A DNA stretch of 64,000 nucleotides from Duganella callida (GCF_004614165.1 NZ_SPVG01000264.1:1-64000), one strand, 5' to 3'. Positions 39,551 through 48,716 are shown, numbered from the stretch's first letter. Program-made: numbers and translations. The notes: generated by a model not told the origin, from the letters alone.

Positions 39551-41527
39551 ATGAATATCCAACGTACGCTGCTGGCCGGCGCGATCCTGTCCGCCTATTC
39601 TTCGCTGGCCGCCGGCCAGGACGCCGTTCAACAAGTGGTCGTCACCGCCAACCCGTTCGGCGCGGGCGCCAATGAACAGATACTGGCGCCGGCCAAGGTG
39701 CTGGCTGGCGATGAGCTGCGCGACAAGGCCGGCAGCTCGCTGGGCGAGACGCTGTCCAGCGAACTGGGTGTGTCGGCTTCGGCGTTCGGCGCGGGCGCGT
39801 CCCGTCCCATCATCCGTGGCCTTGAAGGGCCGCGCGTCAAGATGCTGGAGAACGGCATGACCGTCTCGGACGTATCCGGCCTGTCCAACGACCACGCGGT
39901 GGCGGCGGAAGGCGCGGTGGCGCGGCAGATCGAGATCCTGCGCGGCCCGGCGGCTTTGCTGTACGGTTCAGGCGCCATCGGTGGCCTGGTCAACGTGGTC
40001 AACGAGCGGATTCCGACCGCGCTGGAGCCGAAAACCACCGGCCAGCTCGAAGTGCGCGGCAGCACGGTCGACAGCGGCCGCAATGCCTCCGGCACCATCG
40101 ACGGCGCGGCCGACAAGTTCGCGTGGCATATCGATGGCAATTTCCGCAATGCCGATGATTACAAGATTCCCGGTAACCGCGTCTACGGCGATCCGGAATC
40201 GGCGTCGGGGCGCCTGCCCCATTCGGATACGCGCGAGCGCAACGCCGGCATCGGCGGTTCGTATATCGACAGCTGGGGCTTCATCGGCGCCTCGGTTTCG
40301 CGCCTGACCAACGTGTACGGCATTCCGAGCGACGAAGGTTCCAGGATCGACCAGAAGCAGACTCGCTACGACATCGACAGCCTGGTGAAAGTACCGTTTG
40401 ACGGCTTCGAAAGTTTCAAATTCAAGGCTGGCTACACCGACTACAAGCATGCGGAAATCGGCGAAGACGGCGCGCCGGAGGTGCTGTTCCAGAACCACTC
40501 GACCGAGACCCGGTTCGAACTGACCCACAAGCCGCTGGCCGGCTGGCACGGCACTTTTGGCGTGCAGACCGAGAACGTGAATTTCTCGGCGCTGAGCGCT
40601 GAAGGCGGTCCGGATACGGTGCCGGTCACGCACTCGGCGTCGCAGGCGGCCTTCGTGGTGGAGGAAACCGGCTTTGGTCCGGTCAAGTTCAATGCCGGCG
40701 CGCGCCTGGAACACGTCAAGCGCGAACCGGTGACCGGCGTGGACCGCTCCTTCAATCTGCAATCCGGTTCGTTGGGCGGCATGTGGGCCTTCGTGCCGGG
40801 GTATGCGCTGGGTGCGACGTTCTCTTATGCGCAGCGCGCCCCCTCGACCGAGGAGCTGTACTCCAGCGGGCCGCATGACGCCACCGTGACCTTCGATGTC
40901 GGTAATGCCGATTTCAGGAAGGAGACCTCGCGCAACATCGAGCTGAATGTGCAGAAGACCACGGGATTGGTGCGCTGGAAGGCCAACATCTTCCGCAACA
41001 AGGTCAGTGATTTCATCTACGGCCATATCACGGGCAAGCTGCTGGATGAAGACGGCAATCCGGGCGAGGAGCTGCGCGAGCGGATCTTCGAGCAGGCCGA
41101 TGCCACGATCCACGGCGCGGAAGCGGAACTGGAGTACAACCCGACCGGCGCCGGCTGGTCAGGGCGGGTGTTCGCCGATACGTCGCGCGGCAAGCTGGAA
41201 GGCGGCGGCAGTCTGCCGTTGCAGCCTGCCACCCGATTCGGCGTCAGCACCGCCTACAAGATGGGCGCCTGGCGCGCCGGCCTGTCGCTGGTTCACGCGC
41301 AATCGCAGGATCGGCTGGCCTCATTCGAGACCACCGATACGCCATCCTACAATCAGCTGAACGCCAACCTGTCTTACACGCAGAAGGTCGATCAATATGA
41401 TCTCACCTGGTTCCTGCTGGCGAAGAATCTGACCAATGACGAGATCCGCGTTTCGACTTCGGTACTGAAGGATATTGCGCCGCTGACTGGCCGTAATCTG
41501 GTATTTGGGGTGCGCGCCAAGTTCTGA
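39551..41527 (+). CDS. TonB-dependent receptor, ZnuD-like (zinc uptake)
   Basis: 658 aa from the ATG at 39551, preceded by AGAGG and followed by a signal peptide (TLLAGAILSAYSSLAAGQ). Plug: ELGVSASAFGAGASRPIIRGLEGPRVKMLENGM, and the barrel holds HAEIGEDGAPEVLFQNHSTETRFELTHKPLAGWHG, a pattern I associate with ZnuD-type zinc/haem receptors. Ends in the aromatic VRAKF. Preceded by a small Cys/His secreted protein. I looked for a Zur palindrome upstream and did not find a convincing one, so zinc specificity is inferred from similarity only. Confidence 0.82.
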   Translation: MNIQRTLLAGAILSAYSSLAAGQDAVQQVVVTANPFGAGANEQILAPAKVLAGDELRDKAGSSLGETLSSELGVSASAFGAGASRPIIRGLEGPRVKMLENGMTVSDVSGLSNDHAVAAEGAVARQIEILRGPAALLYGSGAIGGLVNVVNERIPTALEPKTTGQLEVRGSTVDSGRNASGTIDGAADKFAWHIDGNFRNADDYKIPGNRVYGDPESASGRLPHSDTRERNAGIGGSYIDSWGFIGASVSRLTNVYGIPSDEGSRIDQKQTRYDIDSLVKVPFDGFESFKFKAGYTDYKHAEIGEDGAPEVLFQNHSTETRFELTHKPLAGWHGTFGVQTENVNFSALSAEGGPDTVPVTHSASQAAFVVEETGFGPVKFNAGARLEHVKREPVTGVDRSFNLQSGSLGGMWAFVPGYALGATFSYAQRAPSTEELYSSGPHDATVTFDVGNADFRKETSRNIELNVQKTTGLVRWKANIFRNKVSDFIYGHITGKLLDEDGNPGEELRERIFEQADATIHGAEAELEYNPTGAGWSGRVFADTSRGKLEGGGSLPLQPATRFGVSTAYKMGAWRAGLSLVHAQSQDRLASFETTDTPSYNQLNANLSYTQKVDQYDLTWFLLAKNLTNDEIRVSTSVLKDIAPLTGRNLVFGVRAKF

Positions 41528-41538
41528 CGTGCTTGAAC

Positions 41539-41568
41539 GTGAAGGCTGCCGGGGATGGCCGCCTTCAC
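41539..41568. terminator. Bidirectional hairpin terminator between the ZnuD-like receptor and hmp
   Basis: A 12-bp stem with one mismatch (GTGAAGGCTGCC / GGCCGCCTTCAC) and a 6-base loop lies between the convergent stops at 41527 and 41585. Confidence 0.75.
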
Positions 41569-41584
41569 CGGTTGAAAAACCGCA

Positions 41585-42766
41585 TCATGCCAGCGCTTCG
41601 GCGGGACCGAAGAACTCGTAGTAAGTCTGCGATTGCGGCACGCCCAGCGAGGCCAGGTGCGATTTGATCGCCTTCATGAACGGCGTCGGGCCCAGGAAGT
41701 AGGCGTCCAGATCGCGCGACTCCGGCAGCCACTGCGACAGGTGCTCGGTGTTCAGATAGCCGGTGGCGTGCGGCTGCGGGCTGTCGGCATCGGTCGTCTC
41801 GTAGCAGTAGAAGCGCTGCAGTTGCGGGTGTCGTGCAGCCAGCGCGTCGATATGGTCGCGGAAGGCGTGTACATTGGCGTGCCGCGCGGCGTGGATGAAG
41901 TGAATCGGGCGGTTGGTGGTCAGCGCCTTGGTCAGCATCGCCAGCGTTGGCGTAATGCCGACCCCGCCGCTAATCAGCACCAGCGGCTTGTCGCTGTCGG
42001 CCAGCACGAAGTCGCCCGACGGCGGGAACAGGTCGATGGTATCGCCGACGTTGACCGAGTCATGCAGGAAGTTGGACACCAGCCCGCCCGGCTCGCGCTT
42101 GACGCTGATCTGATAGCTGACGCCATTGGCGGCGGCGGACAGCGAATACTGGCGGCGGTGCTTTCCGCCGTTGACTTCCACTTCCAGGCCGATGTACTGG
42201 CCAGGCTGATGCATCACGACCTTTTCGCCGTCGGCCGGCTCCAGAATGAAGGTGGTGATCTCGTCGCTTTCCGGGGTCTTGACCACGACAACGAAGCTGC
42301 GCGCGCCGCGCCAGCCGCCTTCGGCCTGCTCGTTTTGCGCATAGATGCTTTCCTCCGCGCCGATCAGGATCTGCGCCAGTTGGCCGTAGGCGGCGCCCCA
42401 GGCGTCGATCACGGCGTCGGTCGCGACCTCGGCGCCCAGTACTTCACGGATCGCCTTCAGCAGCGAGGCGCCGACCAGCGGGTAGTGTTCGGGCTGAATT
42501 TGCAGCGAAACGTGCTTGTTGATGATGGTGTTGACCAAGGGGCCAAGCTGCTCCAGCTTTTCGATATTCTTCGCGTACATCAGCACCGCATTCGCCAGCG
42601 CGCGCTGCTGGTTGCCGTCGTTCTGGTTAGCCTGATTGAACAGGTGTTTTACTTCGGGATGGTCCTTGAACAGCGTCAGATAAAAGTGGCGCGTCAGGGC
42701 TTCGCCGCCTTGTTCCAGAATGGGGACGGTGGCGGTAATGATGGCTTTATGTTCAGTGCTCAGCAT
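41585..42766 (-). CDS. hmp: Flavohaemoglobin / nitric oxide dioxygenase Hmp
   Basis: 393 aa. N-terminal globin domain (TVPILEQGGEALTRHFYLTLF, proximal His region NKHVSLQIQPEHYPLVG), then FAD-binding barrel (RQYSLSAA) and NAD-binding domain (LISGGVGITPTLAML, YFLGPTPFM, YYEFFGP). Full family length. Converts NO to nitrate with O2 and NAD(P)H in the cytoplasm. A palindrome upstream could be an NsrR-type site. Confidence 0.96.
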   Translation of the reverse strand: MLSTEHKAIITATVPILEQGGEALTRHFYLTLFKDHPEVKHLFNQANQNDGNQQRALANAVLMYAKNIEKLEQLGPLVNTIINKHVSLQIQPEHYPLVGASLLKAIREVLGAEVATDAVIDAWGAAYGQLAQILIGAEESIYAQNEQAEGGWRGARSFVVVVKTPESDEITTFILEPADGEKVVMHQPGQYIGLEVEVNGGKHRRQYSLSAAANGVSYQISVKREPGGLVSNFLHDSVNVGDTIDLFPPSGDFVLADSDKPLVLISGGVGITPTLAMLTKALTTNRPIHFIHAARHANVHAFRDHIDALAARHPQLQRFYCYETTDADSPQPHATGYLNTEHLSQWLPESRDLDAYFLGPTPFMKAIKSHLASLGVPQSQTYYEFFGPAEALA

Positions 42767-42807
42767 GATACGGGACTCCGGGTTGAATTCGATGAAAAGC
42801 AGTATAT

Positions 42808-42825
42808 CACATGAATGTTTATGTG
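42808..42825. promoter_or_regulatory. Palindrome upstream of hmp, possible NO-responsive operator
   Basis: CACAT and ATGTG flank GAATGTTT, about 40 bases upstream of the hmp start. AT-rich dyad of the general size of NsrR sites, but it does not match the full consensus, so the assignment is tentative. Confidence 0.35.
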
Positions 42826-42833
42826 TGCAGGAA

Positions 42834-42856
42834 ACGCCACCGGTTCTCGGTGGCGT
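42834..42856 (-). terminator. Terminator of the TonB receptor gene at 42869
   Basis: ACGCCACCG and CGGTGGCGT form a perfect 9-bp stem with a 5-base loop, 12 bases past the receptor stop on the minus strand, followed by TTTCC. Confidence 0.75.
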
Positions 42857-42868
42857 CTCACGCCATGC

Positions 42869-45136
42869 TTACAGGTCGAACTTCAGCTCCGCCACATAGG
42901 TTCGTTGCGGGTATGGGTGAAAGTTCCAGTACTGGTAATTATTGAGGTTGTCCACGCCCAGCGCCACGCTCCACTGCTGATTGAAGCGGTAGCGCAGCCG
43001 CGTATCGGCGGTGAAGTACTTGCTGGCGGCCTGGTAGGCGAAGCCGTTGATGTCGGTGTTATCCAGCGTCGAGTACTGCGTGCCGCTGTAGCGTGCCGCC
43101 AGCGTCAGCGACAGCTTGTCGTTGACGGCATAGCTGGCGACGCCGGTGGCGCGCCACTCCGGTATGCGCGGTTGCCACTTGCCCACGCTGGCCGGGAACT
43201 TGTCGTTGCGCGCGATCTTCGAGTCGGTCCAGGTCAGGCTGCCGTTCAGATCCAGACCGTGCAGCCAGACGTTCTCCGCAACATACGACAGTTCCATTCC
43301 CCTGGTGCGGATGCGGTCGACGTTCTGGATATTGGTCACGTTGGGCGTCACCAGCACATTGGTCTGCGAGTACAGCGCGTCGGTGGTGCGCTCGCCGAAC
43401 GCGGTCAGGCGCAGATAGCCTTGTTCCAGCCTGCGTTCCGCCGTCAGCTCCGAGGTCCAGGATTTTTCCGGTTGCAGATTGGGGTCGTTCGCGGTCAGCT
43501 GGCCTGCGGCATTGATGCCGCCCTGATACAGTTCGGAGACGGTCGGCATGCGCACCGCGCGGCCCAACGAGGCTTTCAGCACCCAGTCGCCGTCGGCCTG
43601 ATACGAGACTGCGGCCTTGGGCGAAACGTCGTTTTCGCTGCGTTCGGGGTGATAGGCCGTGGTGCTGGCGTTGGAAGTGGCACCATCGTGTGCGCGCCAG
43701 TGTTCGAAGCGCGCACCCAGCACTGCCTTCCATGCCGGTGCAAATTTCCAGGTGTCCTGCGCATACAGTGCATCGATTTCAGTCTTGCCGCGGAAGCCCG
43801 CATTGCGGGCGGCCGGATCGCCGCCGATCCAGTTGCTGGTGGCGTTCTCGATGCTGGCCAATTTGTAGGCTTCGCGCTGGTAGCCGAATTCCGTCACATG
43901 CGCGGCGCCGGGACGCCACACGCCCTTGGCCGCAAAAGTGCTCCAGCCGGTGCCGCCCTGGTTGACGATGCGGCCGGCGCCGCCGTTCAGCGCCGCGGGG
44001 AGGGCAATGGTGGCGGCGCGCAGCTGGTCCTTGCCGTAGTCATACAGACTGGCGGTCAGCTCCCAATCGAAAATGCCCTTGGAGTTGGTCTTCAGCGTCA
44101 GGCCATGCATGGTGTGGCGCAGGTCTTCGTTGGACAGATTGAAGTCGGTCTGCCCCAGCGTGTAGCTGCGGCCGGCGATATTGACCGTGCCGCTATAGAC
44201 CGGATTGCCGGCGGCGTCGCGCAGATAACTGGCCGGCCGGCCTTCCGATTCATTGCGCCACAGGCCGAAGGTGTAGGTGGCGCGCATGGTGGACGAAAAA
44301 TCGTAGGCCAGTTTGGCTTTGATCTGGTCCTGCACTGTATGGTACTGGGTGGCGGTGCCGAGCAGATACCATGGCGTGTTGGTGCGGTCCAGACCAGTCA
44401 CGGCGCCGGTGACGGGTAAGCCGGCATTGCCTGCCGCACCGGCGCCGACGGCGCGGGTCTGGAAGGTCAGTGGCTGGCCTTCGCTGTCGGTGCGGCTCAC
44501 GTCGATGAACCACGACCAGGCGCCATCGCGGCTGCCGAGCGCGAAGCGCCCCTGGCCGCCGTCGTAGCGGTCGTCGGTGCCATACAGTTTGAGGGGCTGA
44601 TGCGTCAGCGTCAGCTTCGCGTGCGCCTCAAAGCTGGTCGGCATCCGCGTGACGTAATCGACCACGGCGCCGACCGAGTTGCCGCCGTAAGCCGCGGAGA
44701 AGGGACCATACAGTACGTCGACGCGTTCGATTTCCTCGGGGCTGACCATGCCCCAGCGCGGCGCGAAGGTGGCGCCGTTGCCCAGATAGTTGGACAGCAG
44801 GATGCCGTCCGCATAGACCGCCGAACGCGCGCTGTTGCCGGTGCCGGAGGCGCGTGTGGACAGCACGGCGTGGTTGTAGTCGCCGATGTAGCGCTTGCGC
44901 ACCAATAGGCTGGGCAGGTATTTCAGCGCGTCTTCGGCATCGGTGGCGTTGATGCCGCGTTCTATCTCATCGCGCGTCACGCCTTCGATGGTGGTCGGGA
45001 TCTGCGTTGGCAGCGAGGTGGGGCGGGTGCCGTTGATGGTCACGGTGCCGAGCTGACGATCGGGCGCGTCTTCGGCATGGGCGGCGGCGAAGGCGGCAAA
45101 CAGCGCCATCGCCAGTGGGGACAGATTGGTTTTCAT
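42869..45136 (-). CDS. TonB-dependent receptor, substrate unassigned
   Basis: 755 aa from the ATG at 45136, supported by AGGA upstream and a signal peptide (LSPLAMALFAAFAAAHA); the longer open frame reads across the upstream gene. Plug: DALKYLPSLLVRKRYIGDYNHAVLSTRASG, VDVLYGPFSAAYGGNSVGAVVDYVTRMP. The barrel closes with ELKFDL. Follows a DUF2946-like Cys/His secreted protein by 73 bases, an arrangement often seen with copper or other metal uptake; the substrate is inference. Confidence 0.85.
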   Translation of the reverse strand: MKTNLSPLAMALFAAFAAAHAEDAPDRQLGTVTINGTRPTSLPTQIPTTIEGVTRDEIERGINATDAEDALKYLPSLLVRKRYIGDYNHAVLSTRASGTGNSARSAVYADGILLSNYLGNGATFAPRWGMVSPEEIERVDVLYGPFSAAYGGNSVGAVVDYVTRMPTSFEAHAKLTLTHQPLKLYGTDDRYDGGQGRFALGSRDGAWSWFIDVSRTDSEGQPLTFQTRAVGAGAAGNAGLPVTGAVTGLDRTNTPWYLLGTATQYHTVQDQIKAKLAYDFSSTMRATYTFGLWRNESEGRPASYLRDAAGNPVYSGTVNIAGRSYTLGQTDFNLSNEDLRHTMHGLTLKTNSKGIFDWELTASLYDYGKDQLRAATIALPAALNGGAGRIVNQGGTGWSTFAAKGVWRPGAAHVTEFGYQREAYKLASIENATSNWIGGDPAARNAGFRGKTEIDALYAQDTWKFAPAWKAVLGARFEHWRAHDGATSNASTTAYHPERSENDVSPKAAVSYQADGDWVLKASLGRAVRMPTVSELYQGGINAAGQLTANDPNLQPEKSWTSELTAERRLEQGYLRLTAFGERTTDALYSQTNVLVTPNVTNIQNVDRIRTRGMELSYVAENVWLHGLDLNGSLTWTDSKIARNDKFPASVGKWQPRIPEWRATGVASYAVNDKLSLTLAARYSGTQYSTLDNTDINGFAYQAASKYFTADTRLRYRFNQQWSVALGVDNLNNYQYWNFHPYPQRTYVAELKFDL

Positions 45137-45209
45137 GGTATTCCTGATGATGCGTATGGGTGACCAGCGCCGGCGCACGGTATGTGCGGCGCTGGAGCAA
45201 GGCTGACGA

Positions 45210-45575
45210 TCAGGAAAGGGCAGGTGGTCCGCGCGGCTGGGCGGCGCCCCAGCCGTGCAGCGGCCGTGGCGCGCTGTAGTAGAGCGGCGGGTAGGCGTCA
45301 TGGCCGCCGATGACGGCGAAGCCATGGATAGCCGACGGCGGCAGGGCGGGTGCGCCGCCGTGCGTGGCGCAATACGGGCAATGCTCCATGCCGTGCGGGA
45401 TGTTGGTCGGCGCTTTCTTGCCGGGTGCGGCGCTGTCGACCGAACACATCTCCGCCAGCACGCCGCTGGTCGATGCCGAAATCGCGTGCGAGACCGTCGG
45501 CGCGAGCGCCGAGAACAGGACGGCCAGCATGGCGATCCAGATCTGCAGCGTTTGACGGCGTAGCGTGGCAAGCAT
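45210..45575 (-). CDS. DUF2946-like secreted protein with CxxC
   Basis: 121 aa. N-terminal hydrophobic segment (WIAMLAVLFSALAPTVSHA), a central MEHCPYCATHGG motif typical of DUF2946 proteins, and an aromatic/Pro C-terminus. Cys and His ligands suggest periplasmic metal binding. Immediately upstream of, and co-directional with, a TonB receptor. A Fur-box-like site lies 35 bases before its start, in the divergent region shared with a FecA-like receptor. Confidence 0.75.
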   Translation of the reverse strand: MLATLRRQTLQIWIAMLAVLFSALAPTVSHAISASTSGVLAEMCSVDSAAPGKKAPTNIPHGMEHCPYCATHGGAPALPPSAIHGFAVIGGHDAYPPLYYSAPRPLHGWGAAQPRGPPALS

Positions 45576-45609
45576 GGCGCAATTATAACGCCGCTGGACA
45601 GTAGTCGGT

Positions 45610-45628
45610 GAGAATGAGAAGTGTTATC
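45610..45628. promoter_or_regulatory. Fur-box-like palindrome between divergent receptor operons
   Basis: GAGAATGAGAAGTGTTATC matches the 19-bp Fur consensus at about 13 positions, and GAATGA/TCATTC form a perfect 6-bp dyad at 45612-45632. It lies between the DUF2946-like gene (minus) and the FecA-like receptor (plus) and could regulate both. Confidence 0.6.
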
Positions 45629-45651
45629 ATTCAATCCGTTTATTTCCAACA

Positions 45652-47730
45652 ATGTTTCTTCTCATGTCCGATTTTCCCTTCAAGCTGACGGCACTGGCTG
45701 CCGCGATTTCCCTGCTGGCCGCGGCCAACGCGCAGGCGCAACAACAAACCGAGGCCGACGCGACTATCGAATCGATTCAGGTCTCGGGCAGTTGGCTGGG
45801 TTCCGGCCTGCAGAACAGCGTGAAGAATTTCGCCGGCGCGCGCACCGTGGTGGACAAGGAGGATATCGCCGAGACCGGCGCCGCCAATATCGGCGACGTG
45901 CTGCGCCGTATTCCGGGCGTGCAGTCGACCGACAACTCGGGCACGGCGGGCAGCGCGATTTCGCTGAACATCGGCGTGCGTGGCCTGACCGGCCGCTATT
46001 CGCCGCGCTCGACCGTGCTGCTGGACGGGATTCCGTTGGCGGTCGCGCCGTACGGCCAGCCGCAGCTGTCGTTTGCGCCGGTCAGCCTGAACAATATCGA
46101 ATCGATCGACGTGGTACGGGGCGGCGGCGCGGTACGCTACGGCCCGCAGAACGTGGGCGGCATCATCAATTTCCGCAGCCGCGAGATCCCGACCGGCGAG
46201 GGTATCAGCGGCGACGCCAGCGTGCGCTACAACGACTTTGGCGAAGGCGGCAGCAACCGCCAGTACAGCGCGTTTGTCGGCGGCACCGCCGGCAACGGCC
46301 TTGGCGTGGCACTGATGTATTCCGGCATGGAAGGCACCGAGTGGCGCCAGGGCAGCGACGAACGCGTCAATGATGTCGCCCTGAAATTCCGCTATCCGCT
46401 GAACGAACACAGCGAAGTGTATGGCAAGGTGTCCTACTACGACGTGCTGTCGCGCACGCCGGGCGGCCTGACGGTGGCGCAGTACCATGCCGATCCATTC
46501 CAGAACACCCGTCCGACCGACTTCTGGAGCGGCGACCGCCATGGCGTGGACGTCGGCTACCTGAACACCATCTCGGGCACGCAGGAATTCGAAATCAAGG
46601 CGTACTACAACGAAAGCTTCCGTCAGAGCGCGCTGATCAACGCCGCCAAGACCCAGATCACCTGGCAGCCGCGCAATTACGAAGTGCTGGGCATCGAGCC
46701 GCGCTACACCCGGCGCTTCAACGGCGGCGGCATGACGCATGACGTCACCGTCGGCTACCGCTACCTGCGCGAGCGCGGCGACGACAACAACTACGTCCAG
46801 ACCGTGGCGACCGGCGCGAATGGCGCCACCACCACCTTCGTCAACAGCACCGACGCGCATGCGGCCTACATCGACGACCGCATCGCCGTCGGCGCCTGGC
46901 GCATCACCCCGGGCGTGCGCTACGAAAAGATCAGCTCCACCCGAGACGACCTGAGCGGCAAAGCCTCGTTCAGCACCGACAACAACAAGGCGCTGCCGTC
47001 GCTGAACATCGCCTACCTGGTGAACAGCGCGCTGACCGTATTCACCAACTACACCACCTCGTTCGGCGCGGTGCAGAACACCCAGCTGAATTCGCAGACG
47101 CCGACCAATCCGCTGAAGCCGGAAAAAGCCAGGACCACCGAACTGGGCGCGCGCTGGAAGACCGGCTCGCTGAGCGCCGAAGCGACCCTCTTCAGACTAA
47201 AATTCGACAACCAGATCCTGCAGGTGCCGGGCGTCACGCCGGCGACCTTCCAGAACATCGGCGCCACCAAGCACGACGGCATCGAATCGGCGGTGGACTA
47301 CACCTTCGACCAAGCTGGCGCGCTGGCCGGCCTGAACGTCTACGCCAATTGGACCTACACCAGGGCGCTCCAGGAATCGGGGGCGACGGCGGGACTGGAT
47401 GTACCGTTCTACTCGCGCAACACCGACACCGTGGGCGCGCGTTACAAGCTGGCAGGCTGGACTTTCAATCTGTCGACCACGCACCAGAGCAAACAATACG
47501 CCGACCAGGCCAACACGGTGGCGGAAGCGGCCAACGCCGGCGCCGGCCTGATCCCGGGCTTCCGCCTGTGGAACGCCAACGTCGCGTGGAAGCTGAAAGC
47601 CTATGAAATTGCGGCGGGCGTCAACAACCTGGCCGACAAGCGCTACTACACGCGCAACATCGACGGCAACCTCGGCCGCATGGCCGGCGCCCCGCGCACC
47701 GCCTACCTGCAACTGCGCCTCGTCTACTAA
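45652..47730 (+). CDS. TonB-dependent receptor, FecA-like (Fe-dicitrate type)
   Basis: 692 aa; a second ATG at 45664 is possible and neither has a clear ribosome site. Signal peptide (ALAAAISLLAAANAQAQ), then a FecA-type plug: VLLDGIPLAVAPYGQPQLSFAPVSLNNIESIDVVRGGGAVRYGPQNVGGIINFRSR split across the family's conserved segments. The barrel ends LQLRLVY. There is no N-terminal signalling domain and no fecIR pair nearby, so regulation is probably by Fur alone. Confidence 0.87.
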   Translation: MFLLMSDFPFKLTALAAAISLLAAANAQAQQQTEADATIESIQVSGSWLGSGLQNSVKNFAGARTVVDKEDIAETGAANIGDVLRRIPGVQSTDNSGTAGSAISLNIGVRGLTGRYSPRSTVLLDGIPLAVAPYGQPQLSFAPVSLNNIESIDVVRGGGAVRYGPQNVGGIINFRSREIPTGEGISGDASVRYNDFGEGGSNRQYSAFVGGTAGNGLGVALMYSGMEGTEWRQGSDERVNDVALKFRYPLNEHSEVYGKVSYYDVLSRTPGGLTVAQYHADPFQNTRPTDFWSGDRHGVDVGYLNTISGTQEFEIKAYYNESFRQSALINAAKTQITWQPRNYEVLGIEPRYTRRFNGGGMTHDVTVGYRYLRERGDDNNYVQTVATGANGATTTFVNSTDAHAAYIDDRIAVGAWRITPGVRYEKISSTRDDLSGKASFSTDNNKALPSLNIAYLVNSALTVFTNYTTSFGAVQNTQLNSQTPTNPLKPEKARTTELGARWKTGSLSAEATLFRLKFDNQILQVPGVTPATFQNIGATKHDGIESAVDYTFDQAGALAGLNVYANWTYTRALQESGATAGLDVPFYSRNTDTVGARYKLAGWTFNLSTTHQSKQYADQANTVAEAANAGAGLIPGFRLWNANVAWKLKAYEIAAGVNNLADKRYYTRNIDGNLGRMAGAPRTAYLQLRLVY

Positions 47731-47738
47731 CGGCAGCA

Positions 47739-47775
47739 ACTCCGGGGTCAGGTCTCCCATTGCGTCACGAGCTCG
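47739..47775. repeat. Left 37-bp terminal inverted repeat of the RAYT element
   Basis: Begins ACTCCGGGGTCAGGTCT and ends with CACGAGCTCG. It matches the reverse complement of 48680-48716 at 36 of 37 positions and overlaps the last codons of the transposase. ACGAGCTCG is itself palindromic, typical of REP-like substrates. Confidence 0.9.
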
Positions 47776-48616
47776 ACGGTTTGGCTCGGTGTTTTTTTAA
47801 AGCACGGTCAACTGTTGCGCGCGATACGCGGAAATGGCGGGCTATCTCCATGATGGCGTAAGCCCTGCTTAAATAAGCGTGGGCGATTGCCTCGTCGCGG
47901 TTTGGAAATTTTTCCTGATAGTCTTGCAGTGGGAGCGCAAGTGCCCCTTGATGGAGTTTGGATATGCCCTCTGAATGGCGCAGGCTTGTTGGCTGGCGCA
48001 GTTTCTCGATATAGGAATCGGGGCCAAGTATCAACTGTCGGTGCACTTGCTGAAGCGGGCTGGCAAGTCCCACGCCGGCCACCACAAAGTTAGCGTATTT
48101 ACTGCGCGCCGCTTCAGGATCGATGTCGAATGCCGACAACAGCCATTCGACATCGAGCCAACTGGGCGCTGCCGAAACTCCCTGGGTGTGGTTATAGCTA
48201 CTCCAGAACCAGTCCCCGGGCCTGGCGGCCAACCCGGCCCTCACTGGATTGAGCACCACATAGCGCGCCAATTCGAGCAAATAGCTGTCGGCGTCGACTA
48301 CGACCGCGTGGTATCGCCCCTGAAACAGATGCCCGACCAGTTCGTGATGGCGATTAAAATATTGCGAATACACGCCGTTCAACTGGCGCATACCTTGATC
48401 AAGATTTGCCTGCGCGGTACGCACCAGCAAGTGATAATGATTCCCCATCAAGCAATAGGCATAGACCGTAAATTCATATTGCGCGCATACCGCGTCCAGA
48501 ATGTTCAGCCACGTCAGACGATCGCCGTCATTGCGATAAATCTGTGATTTGCGGTCGCCGCGGCTGGTGACGTGATAAAGCGCGTCGGCGAACTGTAGCC
48601 TGCGTGGTCTGGCCAT
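47765..48616 (-). CDS. REP-associated tyrosine transposase (RAYT, Y1/IS200-like)
   Basis: 283 aa. Y1-type nuclease: LYHVTSRGDRKSQIYRNDGDR at the N-terminus, the HUH motif in GNHYHLLVRT, and the tyrosine-bearing RYVVLNPVRAGL. A C-terminal helix-turn-helix (AIMEIARHFRVSRATVDRALKKH) is an added DNA-binding domain. Such proteins cut single-stranded palindromic repeats at a 5'-phosphotyrosine. Intact reading frame, flanked by 37-bp inverted repeats. Confidence 0.9.
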   Translation of the reverse strand: MARPRRLQFADALYHVTSRGDRKSQIYRNDGDRLTWLNILDAVCAQYEFTVYAYCLMGNHYHLLVRTAQANLDQGMRQLNGVYSQYFNRHHELVGHLFQGRYHAVVVDADSYLLELARYVVLNPVRAGLAARPGDWFWSSYNHTQGVSAAPSWLDVEWLLSAFDIDPEAARSKYANFVVAGVGLASPLQQVHRQLILGPDSYIEKLRQPTSLRHSEGISKLHQGALALPLQDYQEKFPNRDEAIAHAYLSRAYAIMEIARHFRVSRATVDRALKKHRAKPSSS

Positions 48617-48679
48617 ATCGTCAAAGTACTCAACGGCGAGTTAGGTGTCTTGAGGTGCATCACACACACACGCGACACA

Positions 48680-48716
48680 CGAGCTCGTGACGCAATGGAA
48701 GACCTGACCCCGGAGT
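48680..48716. repeat. Right 37-bp terminal inverted repeat of the RAYT element
   Basis: Reverse-complement partner of 47739-47775 with a single mismatch (TCC against CCC). Preceded by a CA-rich stretch. Confidence 0.9.

Larger units (their letters stand above)
47739..48716. mobile_element. RAYT-type mobile element bounded by 37-bp inverted repeats
   Basis: A 978-bp unit: inverted repeats with one mismatch at each end and the transposase between. It starts 8 bases after the FecA-like stop. No target-site duplication is visible at the junctions, as expected for Y1 chemistry. A CA-rich run lies just inside the right repeat. Confidence 0.8.

Noticed and set aside
45137-45652. Extension of the TonB receptor frame to a 927-aa protein
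   Set aside because: Reads through the DUF2946-like gene out of frame; the ATG at 45136 begins a proper signal peptide.
48661-48680. CA-rich run as a possible CRISPR or microsatellite array
   Set aside because: A single short run next to the RAYT repeat, without spacers or repeat units.
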